DNA from: Nitratireductor luteus
GTDB lineage: Bacteria; Pseudomonadota; Alphaproteobacteria; Rhizobiales; Rhizobiaceae
DNA: 64,000 bases
Reading direction: 5' to 3'
Assembly: GCF_026162365.1 (NCBI RefSeq)
Contig: NZ_JAOANW010000008.1
Span: 248,001-312,000 of the forward strand
The position numbers were made by a program, and so were the translations under genes. Each line of letters begins with the position of its first letter. The first letter of the stretch is position 1. Below are positions 30,201 through 40,463 of this stretch, piece after piece. The notes beneath the pieces were generated by a model. It was given only the letters and a program-made list of their open reading frames with translations, was not told the DNA's origin and made no database searches.

Positions 30201-33200
30201 ATGAGTACGGGCAGATGGGATTTCTGGATTGATCGCGGCGGCACGTTCACGGACGTGATCGGGCGCGATCCGCAGAATGTCCTGCATGCCCGAAAGCTCC
30301 TCTCCGACAATCCCGAAGCCTATCGCGATGCCGGCATTCAGGGAATACGCGATCTGCTCGGCCTGAACGCTGGCGATCCCGTGCCTTCCGAGCGCATCGG
30401 CGAGGTAAAAATGGGCACGACGGTGGCCACCAACGCTCTTCTGGAACGCAAGGGCGACCGCGTCCTGCTGCTCATCACCAAGGGTTTTCGCGATGCGCTG
30501 AAGATTGCCTATCAGGCCCGGCCCGACATCTTCGCCAAGGAGATCATCCTCCCCGAACAGCTCTATGAGCGCGTCATCGAGGTGCCGGAGCGCGTACGCG
30601 TCGACGGGACGGTGGACGCCGAACTCGATCTCGACGCCGTCCGGGATGACGTCGAGGCGGCGAAGGAGGAGGGCGTCGACGCCGTTGCGATCGTCTTCAT
30701 GCACTCCTGGAAACATCCCGGACACGAGGTAGAAGCTGCCGAGCTTTGCCGGAAGATCGGCTTCACCCAAGTGTCGGCCAGCCACGCGACTTCGCCCCTG
30801 ATCAAGCTCGTCGGCCGCGGCGACACGGCGGTGGTGGATGCCTATCTATCGCCCATCCTCGCCCGTTATGTGCAGCGGGTGTCGGACGAACTGGGCATGA
30901 AGAAGACGGATCAAGACACCGACCACGCCGTTCAGCCCCGCCTCAAATTCATGATGTCGTCCGGCGGCCTGACCGCCGCCGACATGTTCCAGGGCAAGGA
31001 CGCCATTCTTTCCGGCCCCGCCGGCGGCGTCGTCGGCATGGTCGAGACGGCGCGGCTTGCCGGTTTTGAGAAGGTGATCGGCTTCGACATGGGCGGCACG
31101 TCCACCGACGTCGCCCATTATGAAAGCGAATATGAGCGCGCGTTCGATACGGAGGTGGCCGGCGTGCGCATCCGCGCGCCCATGATGCGTATCCACACCG
31201 TGGCCGCCGGCGGCGGCTCCATCCTGCACTACGAGGACGGCCGGCTGAAGGTGGGTCCGGATTCGGCGGGCGCCAACCCCGGCCCCGCCTGCTACCGCCG
31301 CGGCGGGCCGTTGGCCGTGACCGACGCCAATGTCATGCTCGGCAAGCTCCAGCCCGACTTCTTCCCGGCCATCTTCGGCCCGGATCAGAACCAGTCGCTG
31401 GATGTCGAGGTCGTTCGCGCCCGCTTTGCCAAACTTGCCGCAAAGGTCGGCGACGGCCGCAGCGCGGAAGACGTGGCGGAGGGCTTCGTCACCATCGCCG
31501 TGGAGAACATGGCCAACGCCATCAAGAAGATCTCCGTGCAGCGCGGCTATGACGTCACCCGCTACCTGCTCAATTGCTTCGGCGGCGCCGGCGGCCAGCA
31601 TGCTTGTCTGGTAGCCGATGCGCTCGGTATGGAATCCGTCCTCATACACCCGCTTTCCGGCCTCCTGTCGGCCTATGGCATCGGCCTTGCCACCGTGTCC
31701 GCCTCGCGTCAGAAAGCGCTGATCAAGCCGCTGGCCGAGGAAGCTGTCACGGCCATCGAAGCCCAGATTGCCGAACTCCGCGCAGAAGTCATGAAGGAGC
31801 TCTCCGAGCAGGGCATCGAGGAAAAGGCGACCGAATGGCGCGTGCGTCTCGAAGTGCGTTATGACGGCACCGACACCACGCTCTCCGTGCCTTTCGACGA
31901 CAAATCCGTGGCCGCCACGAAGAAGGCTTTCGAGGCCGCGCACAAGGCGCAGTTCGGCTTCGTCTACGATGACAAGCCCATGGTGGTGGAGGCCGTCGGC
32001 GTCGAGGGCGTGGACGCCCGCGACGCCGGGCCGGAAGAGCCCGAGCTTGCGGTCAACGACAACGAGCCCGAACCGCGCGAGACCCGCCGGATGTTCTGCG
32101 ATGGCAAATGGCGCGAGGCCGGCAGCTTCCGCCGCGAGGATCTGGCGCCCGGTGACCGCGTGCGCGGTCCGGCCCTGGTTATCGAGGACAATCAGACGAT
32201 CGTGGTCGAGCCCGGCTGGCAGGCCGAGATCACCGCCCGCGACCACATTCTTCTGCGGCGCATCGAGAAGAAGCCGCGCCAGGCCGCACTCGGCACGGAG
32301 GCCGATCCGGTCATGCTGGAGGTATTCAACAACCTCTTCATGTCGATCGCCGAGCAGATGGGCGTGACGCTCCAGAACACCGCCTATTCGGTCAACATCA
32401 AGGAGCGGCTCGACTTCTCCTGCGCCGTCTTCGACCGCAACGGCGCACTTGTCGCCAACGCCCCGCACATGCCGGTGCATCTGGGCTCCATGGATCGCTC
32501 GGTGGAGACGATCATCCGCCTCAACGAGGGCGACATCCACCCCGGCGACGTCTTCGCGCTGAACGCGCCCTATAATGGCGGCACGCACCTGCCGGACATA
32601 ACGGTCGTGACCCCCGTATTCGACGCGGAAGGCAAGCATATCCTGTTCTACACCGCCTCGCGCGGCCACCACGCCGATGTCGGCGGCACCGCCCCCGGCT
32701 CCATGACGCCGCTCGCCACCAATGTGGATGAGGAAGGTGTGCTGTTCGACAATTTCCGCCTCGTCGAGCGCGGCCGCTTCCGCGAGAAGGAACTGCACGA
32801 ACTCCTGACCGATCACCCCTACCCGGCCCGCAACCCTCACCAGAACATCGCAGACCTCAAGGCTCAGATCGCGGCCAACGAGAAAGGCGTGGCCGAACTC
32901 AGGAAGATGGTCGAGAATTTCGGTCTCGACGTGGTCGAGGCCTATATGGGCCACGTGCAGGACAATGCCGCCGAGAGCGTGCGCCGCGTGCTCCAGCGCC
33001 TGCCCGATCATTCCGAATACGAGTATCCGACCGACACGGGCCAAATCATCAAGGTCAAGATCACGGTCGACCGGAAAAAGGGAGAGGCCACGGTCGATTT
33101 CACCGGCACCTCTCCCGTCATGAAGAACAATTTCAATGCGCCCGAACCGGTCGCCCGCGCCGCCGTGCTTTACGCCTTCCGCGTCATGGTCGAGGGCTCG

Positions 33201-33848
33201 ATTCCCATGAACGCGGGCTGCCTGCGGCCCATCAACATCATCATCCCGGAAGACTGCATGCTGCGCCCCTCCTACCCGGCTGCGGTCGTCGCCGGCAATG
33301 TGGAGACCTCCCAGCACGTGACCAACGCGCTGTTCGGCGCCATGAAGGCGCTCGCCAACAGCCAGGGCACGATGAACAACCTCACCTTCGGCAACGCAAC
33401 CTATCAGTATTACGAAACGCTGTGCTCCGGCTCGCCTGCCGGCCGCATGAACGATGGCCGCGGTTTCCACGGTACCTCCGGCGTGCATGTCCACATGACC
33501 AACTCGCGCCTCACCGACCCGGAAATCCTGGAACTGCGTTTCCCGGTGCTGCTGGAGGACTTCCATATCAGGCAAGGCTCCGGCGGCAAGGGCAAGTGGA
33601 ACGCCGGCGACGGCACCAGGCGCACCCTGCGCTTCCTGGAGACCATGGAGTGCGCGATCCTGTCTTCCCACCGCACGGTGCCGCCGCGCGGCGTGGAAGG
33701 CGGCGGCGACGGGCAGCTCGGTAAGACGCAGGTGCGCCGCAAGGACGGCACGGTCGAAACGCTGAAAGGTTGCGACCAGACCGTCGTCGAAGCGGGCGAA
33801 GCCGTCATCGTCACGACGCCGACGGCGGGAGGATTTGAGCGGCTGTGA
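30201..33848 (+). CDS. 5-oxoprolinase/hydantoinase, fused A and B domains
   Basis: ATP-dependent lactam or hydantoin hydrolase of 1215 residues. The N-terminal Hydantoinase_A part (about 1-690) begins [12 protein letters not shown] and contains [14 protein letters not shown] and [11 protein letters not shown], an actin-like ATP-binding signature. The Hydantoinase_B part (about 705-1215) begins near [12 protein letters not shown] and contains [12 protein letters not shown]. The full-length fusion matches 5-oxoprolinase (which opens 5-oxoproline to glutamate) more than the separate HyuA/HyuB pairs, but N-methylhydantoinases share this layout. A GGGAGCAGG ribosome site precedes the ATG. It is divergent from the TRAP operon. 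Confidence 0.9.
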   Translation: MSTGRWDFWIDRGGTFTDVIGRDPQNVLHARKLLSDNPEAYRDAGIQGIRDLLGLNAGDPVPSERIGEVKMGTTVATNALLERKGDRVLLLITKGFRDALKIAYQARPDIFAKEIILPEQLYERVIEVPERVRVDGTVDAELDLDAVRDDVEAAKEEGVDAVAIVFMHSWKHPGHEVEAAELCRKIGFTQVSASHATSPLIKLVGRGDTAVVDAYLSPILARYVQRVSDELGMKKTDQDTDHAVQPRLKFMMSSGGLTAADMFQGKDAILSGPAGGVVGMVETARLAGFEKVIGFDMGGTSTDVAHYESEYERAFDTEVAGVRIRAPMMRIHTVAAGGGSILHYEDGRLKVGPDSAGANPGPACYRRGGPLAVTDANVMLGKLQPDFFPAIFGPDQNQSLDVEVVRARFAKLAAKVGDGRSAEDVAEGFVTIAVENMANAIKKISVQRGYDVTRYLLNCFGGAGGQHACLVADALGMESVLIHPLSGLLSAYGIGLATVSASRQKALIKPLAEEAVTAIEAQIAELRAEVMKELSEQGIEEKATEWRVRLEVRYDGTDTTLSVPFDDKSVAATKKAFEAAHKAQFGFVYDDKPMVVEAVGVEGVDARDAGPEEPELAVNDNEPEPRETRRMFCDGKWREAGSFRREDLAPGDRVRGPALVIEDNQTIVVEPGWQAEITARDHILLRRIEKKPRQAALGTEADPVMLEVFNNLFMSIAEQMGVTLQNTAYSVNIKERLDFSCAVFDRNGALVANAPHMPVHLGSMDRSVETIIRLNEGDIHPGDVFALNAPYNGGTHLPDITVVTPVFDAEGKHILFYTASRGHHADVGGTAPGSMTPLATNVDEEGVLFDNFRLVERGRFREKELHELLTDHPYPARNPHQNIADLKAQIAANEKGVAELRKMVENFGLDVVEAYMGHVQDNAAESVRRVLQRLPDHSEYEYPTDTGQIIKVKITVDRKKGEATVDFTGTSPVMKNNFNAPEPVARAAVLYAFRVMVEGSIPMNAGCLRPINIIIPEDCMLRPSYPAAVVAGNVETSQHVTNALFGAMKALANSQGTMNNLTFGNATYQYYETLCSGSPAGRMNDGRGFHGTSGVHVHMTNSRLTDPEILELRFPVLLEDFHIRQGSGGKGKWNAGDGTRRTLRFLETMECAILSSHRTVPPRGVEGGGDGQLGKTQVRRKDGTVETLKGCDQTVVEAGEAVIVTTPTAGGFERL

Positions 33849-33865
33849 TCGGACGCGAGAAGTCC

Positions 33866-33896
33866 GTCATCAGCTCTGAAATGCAGAGCTGATGAC
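33866..33896 (+). terminator. Perfect 13-bp hairpin after the oxoprolinase gene
   Basis: Perfect inverted repeat GTCATCAGCTCTG (33866-33878) and its complement (33884-33896) with a 5-nt loop starts 18 nt after the stop codon. The stem is long but the following bases are not T-rich, so termination is plausible but not proven. Confidence 0.5.
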
Positions 33897-33943
33897 AGGC
33901 GGGGCGTTCGGTCCCGTCACCTTCTCCACATCGCCGTCACAGA

Positions 33944-33972
33944 CCGTCACATCGCCTTCAACCGCCTGTCAT
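33944..33972 (+). promoter_or_regulatory. Candidate Pho box upstream of btaAB
   Basis: Three heptamers are spaced exactly 11 bp apart: CCGTCAC (33944), CCTTCAA (33955) and CTGTCAT (33966). The last is a perfect PhoB half-site, and 11-bp direct repetition is the PhoB signature. A weak -10-like hexamer (TAGCCT, 33983-33988) begins 10 bp further on, as in Pho promoters. In Sinorhizobium meliloti btaAB is induced by phosphate starvation through PhoB, which fits. Confidence 0.6.
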
Positions 33973-34017
33973 GGATTTCCGCTAGCCTCTTGGAAAGCGT
34001 CCACGGGGAAATCTCCC

Positions 34018-35265
34018 ATGACTGACCTTTCCGCCGATATCGGCCTTTCCTCCCGCCGCCGCATCGGCAGCGCCGTATATCAGAACGGCGTCCTCACGAA
34101 AGCCGGCCTGTCTGAACGGTTGTTCGCGCTGCTCTTTTCCGGCCTGGTCTATCCTCAGATATGGGAAGACCCGGATGTCGACATGGAGGCTATGGCGCTT
34201 GGCGAAGGCCACCGCGTCGTCACCATCGCCTCGGGCGGTTGCAACATGCTGGCCTATCTCACGCGAACGCCGGCAAGGATCGACGTGGTCGACCTCAACG
34301 CCGCCCATGTCGCGCTCAGCAGGCTCAAGCTCGCGGCCTTCCGCACGCTCCCCTCGCCCGCCGATCTGCTGCGCTTCTTCGGCGAGCCCGGCAACCGCTC
34401 CAATACGGAAGCCTACGACCGCTTCATCGCGCCGGCGCTCGACGCCCGGTCCCGCCGCTACTGGGAAAGGCGCGATCTTCTCGGCCGCCGGCGGATCGAG
34501 GCCTTCGGCCGCAATTTCTATCATTCCGGCCTGCTTGGCTTCTTCATCGCGGCGGGCCACCGCGTCGCCAGGCTGCACGGCGTCGATCCCGCCGGCATCA
34601 TGGAGGCCGGCAGCCTGCGCGAGCAGCGCCGCTTCTTCGAGGACCGGCTGAAACCGCTTTTCGACAAGCCCTTCGTTCGCTGGGCGACATCCCGCAAGGC
34701 CTCGCTCTTCGGGCTCGGCATACCGCCCGCGCAATATGACGCACTCATCACCTCGGGCAACGGCACCATGGCCGAAGTCCTGTGCGCCCGGCTGGAAAAG
34801 CTCGCTTGCCACTTCCCCCTGAAGAACAATTACTTCGCCTGGCAGGCCTTCGCCCGGCGCTATCCCCACGAGGGAGAGGCGATTCTGCCCGCCTATCTGC
34901 GGCGCGAGAACTTCCCCACCATTCGCGCCAATGCCGGCCGTGCGGTCGTGCACCACGCAAATCTCATCGAACTCCTGGCCACCAAGCCAGCCGGCAGCGT
35001 CGACCGCTTCGTGCTGCTCGACGCGCAGGACTGGATGAGCGACGCTCAGCTCAACGCACTCTGGTCGGAAATCACCCGCGCCGCAGCAGCTGGTGCCCGC
35101 GTGATCTTCCGCACCGCCGCCCAGCCCACGCTCCTGCCCGGCCGCGTTTCCCAAGGGCTGCTCGACCAATGGGACTACGATTTCGTGCGCTCCCGGGAAT
35201 TCTCGGCCCGCGACCGCTCCGCGATCTATGGCGGCTTCCATCTTTACGTGAAGAAGAGCGCATGA
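34018..35265 (+). CDS. btaA: S-adenosylmethionine:diacylglycerol 3-amino-3-carboxypropyltransferase BtaA
   Basis: First enzyme of betaine-lipid (DGTS) synthesis: transfers the homoserine moiety of SAM to diacylglycerol. The protein is 415 residues (DUF3419 family). A SAM-binding-like motif VVTIASGGCNML lies at residues 68-79, followed by DVVDLNAAH, and the C-terminus contains VIFRTAAQPTLLPG. The start at 34018 gives the typical N-terminus; an upstream in-frame ATG runs through the Pho box. The stop overlaps btaB by 4 nt. Confidence 0.93.
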   Translation: MTDLSADIGLSSRRRIGSAVYQNGVLTKAGLSERLFALLFSGLVYPQIWEDPDVDMEAMALGEGHRVVTIASGGCNMLAYLTRTPARIDVVDLNAAHVALSRLKLAAFRTLPSPADLLRFFGEPGNRSNTEAYDRFIAPALDARSRRYWERRDLLGRRRIEAFGRNFYHSGLLGFFIAAGHRVARLHGVDPAGIMEAGSLREQRRFFEDRLKPLFDKPFVRWATSRKASLFGLGIPPAQYDALITSGNGTMAEVLCARLEKLACHFPLKNNYFAWQAFARRYPHEGEAILPAYLRRENFPTIRANAGRAVVHHANLIELLATKPAGSVDRFVLLDAQDWMSDAQLNALWSEITRAAAAGARVIFRTAAQPTLLPGRVSQGLLDQWDYDFVRSREFSARDRSAIYGGFHLYVKKSA

Positions 35266-35924
35266 GCTTCACAGCCGAAACGGATTCCCATGCGCGCCTG
35301 ATGGACGGCGTCTACCGCCATCAACGCCACATCTATGACATCACGCGGAAATTCTACCTCCTAGGCCGCGACCGCCTGATCGCCGACCTTGCCTTGCGGA
35401 GCGGGGACACGGTGCTGGAACTGGGCTGCGGCACCGGCCGCAATCTCTCGCTCGCCGCCGCACGTTACCCGGGAGCCCGCTTCTTCGGCATCGACATATC
35501 GGGCGAAATGCTCGCGACGGCGCGCAAGCGGATGCAGCGCGAACACATCGATGGCATCGTCACCCTGGCCGAGGGGGACGCGGCCGGTTTCGACACCCAA
35601 GCCCTGTTCGGCGGCCCCCGTTTCGACCGCGTGTTCCTGTCCTACGCCGTCTCGATGATCCCGCCATGGCGCGAGGCAATTTGTGCAGGGCTCGACGCCG
35701 TCGCACCGGGCGGTATGCTCCACATCGTCGATTTCGGACGGCAGGAGCATCTTCCATCCGCGTTCCGCTGGCTCCTGCGGCGCTGGCTTGCCGCATTCCA
35801 TGTCGAGCCGCGCGACACGCTGCGCGAATTTCTTGAATCGGAATGCGAGCGCCGCGGCGCAAGCCTCCGTTTCGAATCGCTTTTCGGCGGCTACGCCATC
35901 ATGGCAAGAATCGCGGTTCCGTGA
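35262..35924 (+). CDS. btaB: Diacylglyceryl-homoserine N-methyltransferase BtaB
   Basis: Class I SAM methyltransferase of 220 residues that trimethylates the BtaA product to give the zwitterionic, phosphorus-free lipid DGTS. SAM motif I, VLELGCGTGRN, is at residues 51-61; DAVAPGGMLHIVDFG is the post-motif III region. The ATG overlaps the btaA stop (ATGA), so the pair is translationally coupled. Confidence 0.92.
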   Translation: MSFTAETDSHARLMDGVYRHQRHIYDITRKFYLLGRDRLIADLALRSGDTVLELGCGTGRNLSLAAARYPGARFFGIDISGEMLATARKRMQREHIDGIVTLAEGDAAGFDTQALFGGPRFDRVFLSYAVSMIPPWREAICAGLDAVAPGGMLHIVDFGRQEHLPSAFRWLLRRWLAAFHVEPRDTLREFLESECERRGASLRFESLFGGYAIMARIAVP

Positions 35925-36007
35925 CACTGGAAACGCCGCACCGCGTTTTCTAAATGTTCATCAACTATGCCTAGCCTCGTGCCGCCAACAAAGGCTAGGG
36001 GCAGCGC

Positions 36008-36883
36008 ATGGTGGAAGCCGGTCTTGCAATCAATCTCGGCCTGCCGGCCGCGCTCTGCATCATCATGCTGGGCCTGGGCCTTTCGTTGCAGCTAGACGAT
36101 TTCGTCCGCATCCTGGCCAAACCCCGGCCTGTGATCGTCGGACTTGCCTGCCAGGCCGTCATCCTCCCGCTGATCTGCCTTGCCATGGTCACGGTCTCCG
36201 ACCTGCCGCCGGCGGTCGCGGTCGGCATGATGCTGCTGGCGGCAAGCCCGGGCGGCACGTCCAGTTCTCTGTTCACCCATCTTGCCGGCGGAGACGTCGC
36301 CCTCACCATCACTCTGGCGGCGATCAATTCGGTTCTTGCGATGGCGACCGTGCCGATCATCGCAAACGGATCGCTGCTCCTGTTCTACGGGCGCACTGAA
36401 GCGGTAACGCTGGACCTCTTCCAGGTCCTGCAGTTCTTTCTGATCGCCATCGTCCCGGCCATGATCGGCGTGTTCATCCGCAGCCGCCATCCCGGCCTCG
36501 CCCGGCGCCTCGAGCGGCCCGTCCGACTGCTGGCTACCTTGTTCCTGCTCGCGGTGGTGGCTTTCGCCCTTGTTAGCCACTGGGACGTCGTTCTGGAGTG
36601 GGGCCCCATCGTCGGCGGCACCGCGCTTGCCTTCAACCTCGTCAGCCTCGCAGTCGGCTATTACGTGCCGCTCCTATTCGGGATCGAACAGCGCCAGGCG
36701 ATTGCGATCGCCATGGCGATCGCAATCCATAATGCCGCGTTGGTGATCACCCTGGCGATCAGCGAGACGATGCTGAACAATTCCGAAATGGCCATTCCGC
36801 CCGCCCTGTACGGGCTGGTCGCCTACGGGACAGGAGCGCTCGCCATCTGGCTTTACAATGCGCGGCTGCGCCCGGCGGAGTAA
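36008..36883 (+). CDS. Bile acid:sodium symporter (BASS) family transporter
   Basis: Integral membrane protein of 291 residues with about nine or ten helices. The segment containing LAASPGGTSSSLFTHLAGGDVALTI is split over a conserved crossing-helix region found in the SBF/BASS family, and LVITLAISE follows in the second half. The substrate is unknown; many bacterial BASS members carry organic anions or pantoate-like acids. No operon partner is evident: it starts 83 nt after btaB and ends convergent with the next gene. Confidence 0.85.
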   Translation: MVEAGLAINLGLPAALCIIMLGLGLSLQLDDFVRILAKPRPVIVGLACQAVILPLICLAMVTVSDLPPAVAVGMMLLAASPGGTSSSLFTHLAGGDVALTITLAAINSVLAMATVPIIANGSLLLFYGRTEAVTLDLFQVLQFFLIAIVPAMIGVFIRSRHPGLARRLERPVRLLATLFLLAVVAFALVSHWDVVLEWGPIVGGTALAFNLVSLAVGYYVPLLFGIEQRQAIAIAMAIAIHNAALVITLAISETMLNNSEMAIPPALYGLVAYGTGALAIWLYNARLRPAE

Positions 36884-36927
36884 CTGGCCCGCCATCCACC
36901 TGCAGCACCGTTGCAGAGCGCACCGCC

Positions 36928-38376
36928 CTATTCGCCATCGGGGCTGGCTTCATCGATCCATTTGACGACCGCTTCCACCAGTACCTGAGGCTTGTAGCCG
37001 AGTTTCGTCGGGGTCAGCCCCATGCGCAGGACCACGAGGCGGCGCGAGGGAATGATCGTCATCGTCTGCCCGTCATGGCCGAGCAGCCAATAGGCATCGT
37101 CCGGCAGCTCGTAGCCCGCGTCCGGCTCCTCGTCCTGCGGCCGGTCCACACGCGGGCCATGCAGCCAGAGGTGCCGGCCGTATTCGCCGCCAGAGGCCTT
37201 TGTTGGCGTGCGCATCCAGTCGACCCAGCCGGTCGGCAGGATGCGCCTTCCCTTCCACGTACCGTCGTCAAGCAGGAATTGCCCGAACCGCGCCCAATCC
37301 CGCGCCGAGGCATAAAGATAGGACGAGCCGACGAAGGTTCCCCTGGCATCCGCCTCCAACACGGCGCTCGTCATGCCAAGCGGGCCGAACAGCGCATTGG
37401 CCGGCCAGTCCAATGCCTCCTGGGGATCCTCAAAAGCGTTCTGCCATATTCGCGACAACAGAACGCTGGTGCCGCTCGAATAGCTGAAAGCCTCGCCCGG
37501 CGCCGCCACCAGGGGCTTGCCGGCCGGTACCTGGACCATGTCCGGCTCCAGGTAGAGCATTTGCGTGACATCGGTAACGCTGCCGTAGTTCTCGTTGAAT
37601 TCCAGACCGCTTTCCATACCCAGGAGGTCGGCAATCGTGATCTTCGACCTTTCATTGCCTTCCCACTGTGGCAGCAGCCCGTCATCCTCCACCGAAAGCC
37701 GGCCCTCGCGCACCAGCGTGCCGACGACTGCCGCCGTAACCGTCTTGGTCATCGACCAGCCCAGCAGCGGCTGGTCGAAATGAGCCACATCGTCTCCGTA
37801 GCGCTCGCCGATGATGTGGCCGTCGCGGACGACCACGACCGCACGCATCCCCGGCCCGACGGTTTCGGGATCGTCCAGCGCCGCCGCCAGCGCCGGACTG
37901 TCCGAAGCGTTTATTGCCAGCCCCTCGGGCCACGGTTCCGTGCCGCTTGCCCGCTCGCCTGCACTTGCCGACGAATGCGCCGCGGCCGCCAGGTTCCCAT
38001 CGGGCACCGCAGCGCATCCCGTTCCCCGGCGGAAAACGGCAAGCCCGTCGCCGAAGAGGCCGAATAGACCCGCCCGCACGGTGGCATCGGACGCATCGAC
38101 GTCCACCCACATCAGCCGCAACAGGGGATGGCCCGGCGCCTGTACGTCCCTCGCCAGCACCGTTTCAGGTTCCCGTCCGGCGATGAAAACATTGGAGCAG
38201 ACGATCTTGGCCGCATAACCGGAGCCGACGCGTATGAGATCGGGCGGCGCGACGTAAAGCAAGAGGAAGAGCCCGGCCAACAGTGCCGTGACAGCACCGC
38301 TCGCCCATTTCAAGCCGACCCGCATCTTGCGCAAACCAGAGTCTCCAAAGTTCGGGCGGGAGCGACGGTGGCGCAT
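36928..38376 (-). CDS. Serine hydrolase, beta-lactamase family (class C-like)
   Basis: Membrane-anchored or exported protein of about 482 residues. A single hydrophobic segment follows a basic N-terminus (about residues 22-42). The catalytic SxxK motif is SMTK in LLGWSMTKTVT, and YSS is the probable Tyr motif. The C-terminal LGHDGQT box is the usual third motif (HxG). Such proteins are esterases, D-amino peptidases or PBP-like enzymes; the substrate cannot be told. The start is uncertain: 38376 has a GAGG-like site, 38325 starts right at the membrane segment. Confidence 0.85.
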   Translation of the reverse strand: MRHRRSRPNFGDSGLRKMRVGLKWASGAVTALLAGLFLLLYVAPPDLIRVGSGYAAKIVCSNVFIAGREPETVLARDVQAPGHPLLRLMWVDVDASDATVRAGLFGLFGDGLAVFRRGTGCAAVPDGNLAAAAHSSASAGERASGTEPWPEGLAINASDSPALAAALDDPETVGPGMRAVVVVRDGHIIGERYGDDVAHFDQPLLGWSMTKTVTAAVVGTLVREGRLSVEDDGLLPQWEGNERSKITIADLLGMESGLEFNENYGSVTDVTQMLYLEPDMVQVPAGKPLVAAPGEAFSYSSGTSVLLSRIWQNAFEDPQEALDWPANALFGPLGMTSAVLEADARGTFVGSSYLYASARDWARFGQFLLDDGTWKGRRILPTGWVDWMRTPTKASGGEYGRHLWLHGPRVDRPQDEEPDAGYELPDDAYWLLGHDGQTMTIIPSRRLVVLRMGLTPTKLGYKPQVLVEAVVKWIDEASPDGE

Positions 38377-38445
38377 ACCATGGCCTCGCCTGCCTCCCAT
38401 GGTGTAGGAATATGCGTTGATTCGCACCGGGGAGCTTGGCGCATC

Positions 38446-39237
38446 ATGCGGATTCTTGCAGTCATCCTTATGACATCGATGCTTGGCGCCTGCGCGAGCG
38501 GCAGCTACGATCTGGCGGACCTTGCGCCGGCGTCCGCCTTACCCTCCAAAGGCCCGCGCTTCGGCGACAACGATCCCCACGAATGGACCGTCCGCGCACC
38601 GTGGACCTACGGAGTCCACGGCACCGACGTTTCCAAGTATCAGCCCGATGTTGACTGGGCCGAGGCACGCCAGTCGGGCATCTCCTTCGTCTTCATCAAG
38701 GCCACCGAGGGCGGGGACCGGGTCGACGAGGCCTTCCGCCGCCACTGGAACGGGGCGAAGGCGGCCGGCATACCGCGCGCCGCCTATCATTTCTTCTATT
38801 TCTGCCGGCCGGCCATCGAGCAGGCCCGCTGGTTCATCGCCAATGTGCCGCGCGATCCCAGCGCGCTGCCGCCGGTGCTCGACATGGAATGGAATCCGTT
38901 TTCGCCCACCTGCACCATCCGCCCGCCGGCGGAAAAAGTGCGCGCGGAGATGCGCATTTTCCTCGACGCCATTGAGCGCCACTATGGCAAGCGCCCCATT
39001 ATCTACACCTCGATCGACTTCTTCGAGGACAACGGCCTGTGGCGCTTCAAGGGGTACCCATTCTGGCTCCGATCGGTCGCCGGTCATCCTGATGACAAAT
39101 ATGGCGGGCATCCATGGGTCTTCTGGCAATACACCGGAACGGGTGTCGTTCCAGGTATCGAGGGGAATGCGGACATCAACGTTTTCAACGGTGACACGAG
39201 CGCCTGGCAAAAATGGCTCGAGGCCCAGGCCGGCTGA
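38446..39237 (+). CDS. GH25 lysozyme-like lipoprotein
   Basis: Predicted lipoprotein of 263 residues (lipobox LGAC at residues 13-16) with a glycoside hydrolase 25 domain. The domain begins GVHGTDVSKYQ, with the first acidic residue, and carries the catalytic DMEWN motif in the middle and FWQYTGTG near the end. It should cleave the muramic acid beta-1,4 bond. It is 20 nt upstream of another wall hydrolase on the same strand, so the two may be co-transcribed. Confidence 0.9.
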   Translation: MRILAVILMTSMLGACASGSYDLADLAPASALPSKGPRFGDNDPHEWTVRAPWTYGVHGTDVSKYQPDVDWAEARQSGISFVFIKATEGGDRVDEAFRRHWNGAKAAGIPRAAYHFFYFCRPAIEQARWFIANVPRDPSALPPVLDMEWNPFSPTCTIRPPAEKVRAEMRIFLDAIERHYGKRPIIYTSIDFFEDNGLWRFKGYPFWLRSVAGHPDDKYGGHPWVFWQYTGTGVVPGIEGNADINVFNGDTSAWQKWLEAQAG

Positions 39238-39257
39238 TGGGCAAGAAGGAGTGAGAA

Positions 39258-40436
39258 ATGGATTTGCGAACACCGCTTTTCGGTCTGGTCTTGGCTTTCG
39301 GAGTGCCTGCCGCGGCATTCGCCCAGCAGTGCGGAGGCGACTTCGACGCATGGCGGGCTGGCGTCGAGGCTGAAGCCGCCGGTCAAGGCGTCGGCCAGCG
39401 CGGCCTCTCCGCCCTCAACCAGGCCCGCCTCGATCAGAATGTGCTCAGCCGCGACCGCGCCCAAGGCGTCTTCACCCAGACCTTCCGCGAATTTGCAAGC
39501 CGCATGATCAACGACTACCGCCTGACGAACGGCCGGGCCAATCTTCAGAAATACGCCGACACCTTCGCCCGCGCTGAAAGCGAGTTCGGCGTGCCGGGGC
39601 CGGTCATCGCTTCATTCTGGGCGCTCGAAACCGATTTTGGCGCCGTTCAAGGCGATTTCAGCACGCTCAACGCACTGTCGACGCTCGCCCATGACTGCCG
39701 CCGCCCCGAGCTCTTCCGCCCGGAACTGATCGCGCTCCTGAAGCTGATCGACCAGGGCGTCGTGGACGCCGGCGTCACGGGCGCGTGGGCCGGCGAGATC
39801 GGTCAGCTACAGATGCTGCCGACGGACTATCTGGAAAAAGGAATGGACGGCGACGGCGACGGCCGCATCGACCTGAAGGGCAGCGCTCCCGACGCCATCC
39901 TGACCGCCGCCAAGGCCATCAGCACGCTTGGCTGGGAAGCCGGCCAGCCATGGCTCGACGAAGTGCGCGTTCCGGCAAGCCTGCCCTGGGCCGAAACCGG
40001 CCTGGTGTCCAGGCTCCCGCGCTCGGAATGGTCGCGCCTCGGCGTAACCGCACGCAGCGGCGCACCGCTTCCGGCCGATGGTCTCTCCGCCCGCCTCATC
40101 CTGCCCATGGGCCACAGGGGCCCGGCGTTCCTGGCTTATGACAATTTCGATATCTATCTGGAATGGAACCAGTCGCTGATCTACACGCTCACCGCCGCGC
40201 ATCTGGCCGCACGGCTGGCAGGCGCTCCCGCCTTCGATCCGAACCAGCCCGAGCCCGGCCTGGAGCCGGAGGCCATCAAGCGTTTGCAGCAAAAGCTGGC
40301 CGACAGGGGATATGACGTCGGCGGTATCGACGGCATTCTGGGTCTCAACACCCGCCTTGCGGTACGGCAGGAGCAGCTTCGTCTCGGCCTGCCCGCCGAC
40401 GGGTGGCCGACACCTGTGCTCTTGGCAAACCTGTAG
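39258..40436 (+). CDS. Lytic murein transglycosylase (MltB family) with peptidoglycan-binding domain
   Basis: Secreted enzyme of 392 residues: signal peptide about residues 1-22 (ends AAAFA), SLT_2 catalytic domain with the glutamate in FWALETDFGA, and a C-terminal PG_binding_1 domain (about residues 332-390, KLADRGYDVGGIDGI). It cleaves glycan strands to 1,6-anhydro-muropeptides. AAGGAG lies 8 nt upstream of the ATG. It pairs with the preceding GH25 gene. Confidence 0.92.
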   Translation: MDLRTPLFGLVLAFGVPAAAFAQQCGGDFDAWRAGVEAEAAGQGVGQRGLSALNQARLDQNVLSRDRAQGVFTQTFREFASRMINDYRLTNGRANLQKYADTFARAESEFGVPGPVIASFWALETDFGAVQGDFSTLNALSTLAHDCRRPELFRPELIALLKLIDQGVVDAGVTGAWAGEIGQLQMLPTDYLEKGMDGDGDGRIDLKGSAPDAILTAAKAISTLGWEAGQPWLDEVRVPASLPWAETGLVSRLPRSEWSRLGVTARSGAPLPADGLSARLILPMGHRGPAFLAYDNFDIYLEWNQSLIYTLTAAHLAARLAGAPAFDPNQPEPGLEPEAIKRLQQKLADRGYDVGGIDGILGLNTRLAVRQEQLRLGLPADGWPTPVLLANL

Positions 40437-40463
40437 GATTAGCGACAGCTCGGGCGCGGCTCG

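Noticed and set aside
30846-33671. A 941-codon open frame antisense to the oxoprolinase gene
   Set aside because: It is a GC-driven shadow in the third-position-rich strand: the protein is His/Arg/Gly-rich with no family motif, and the sense frame is a full-length known enzyme.
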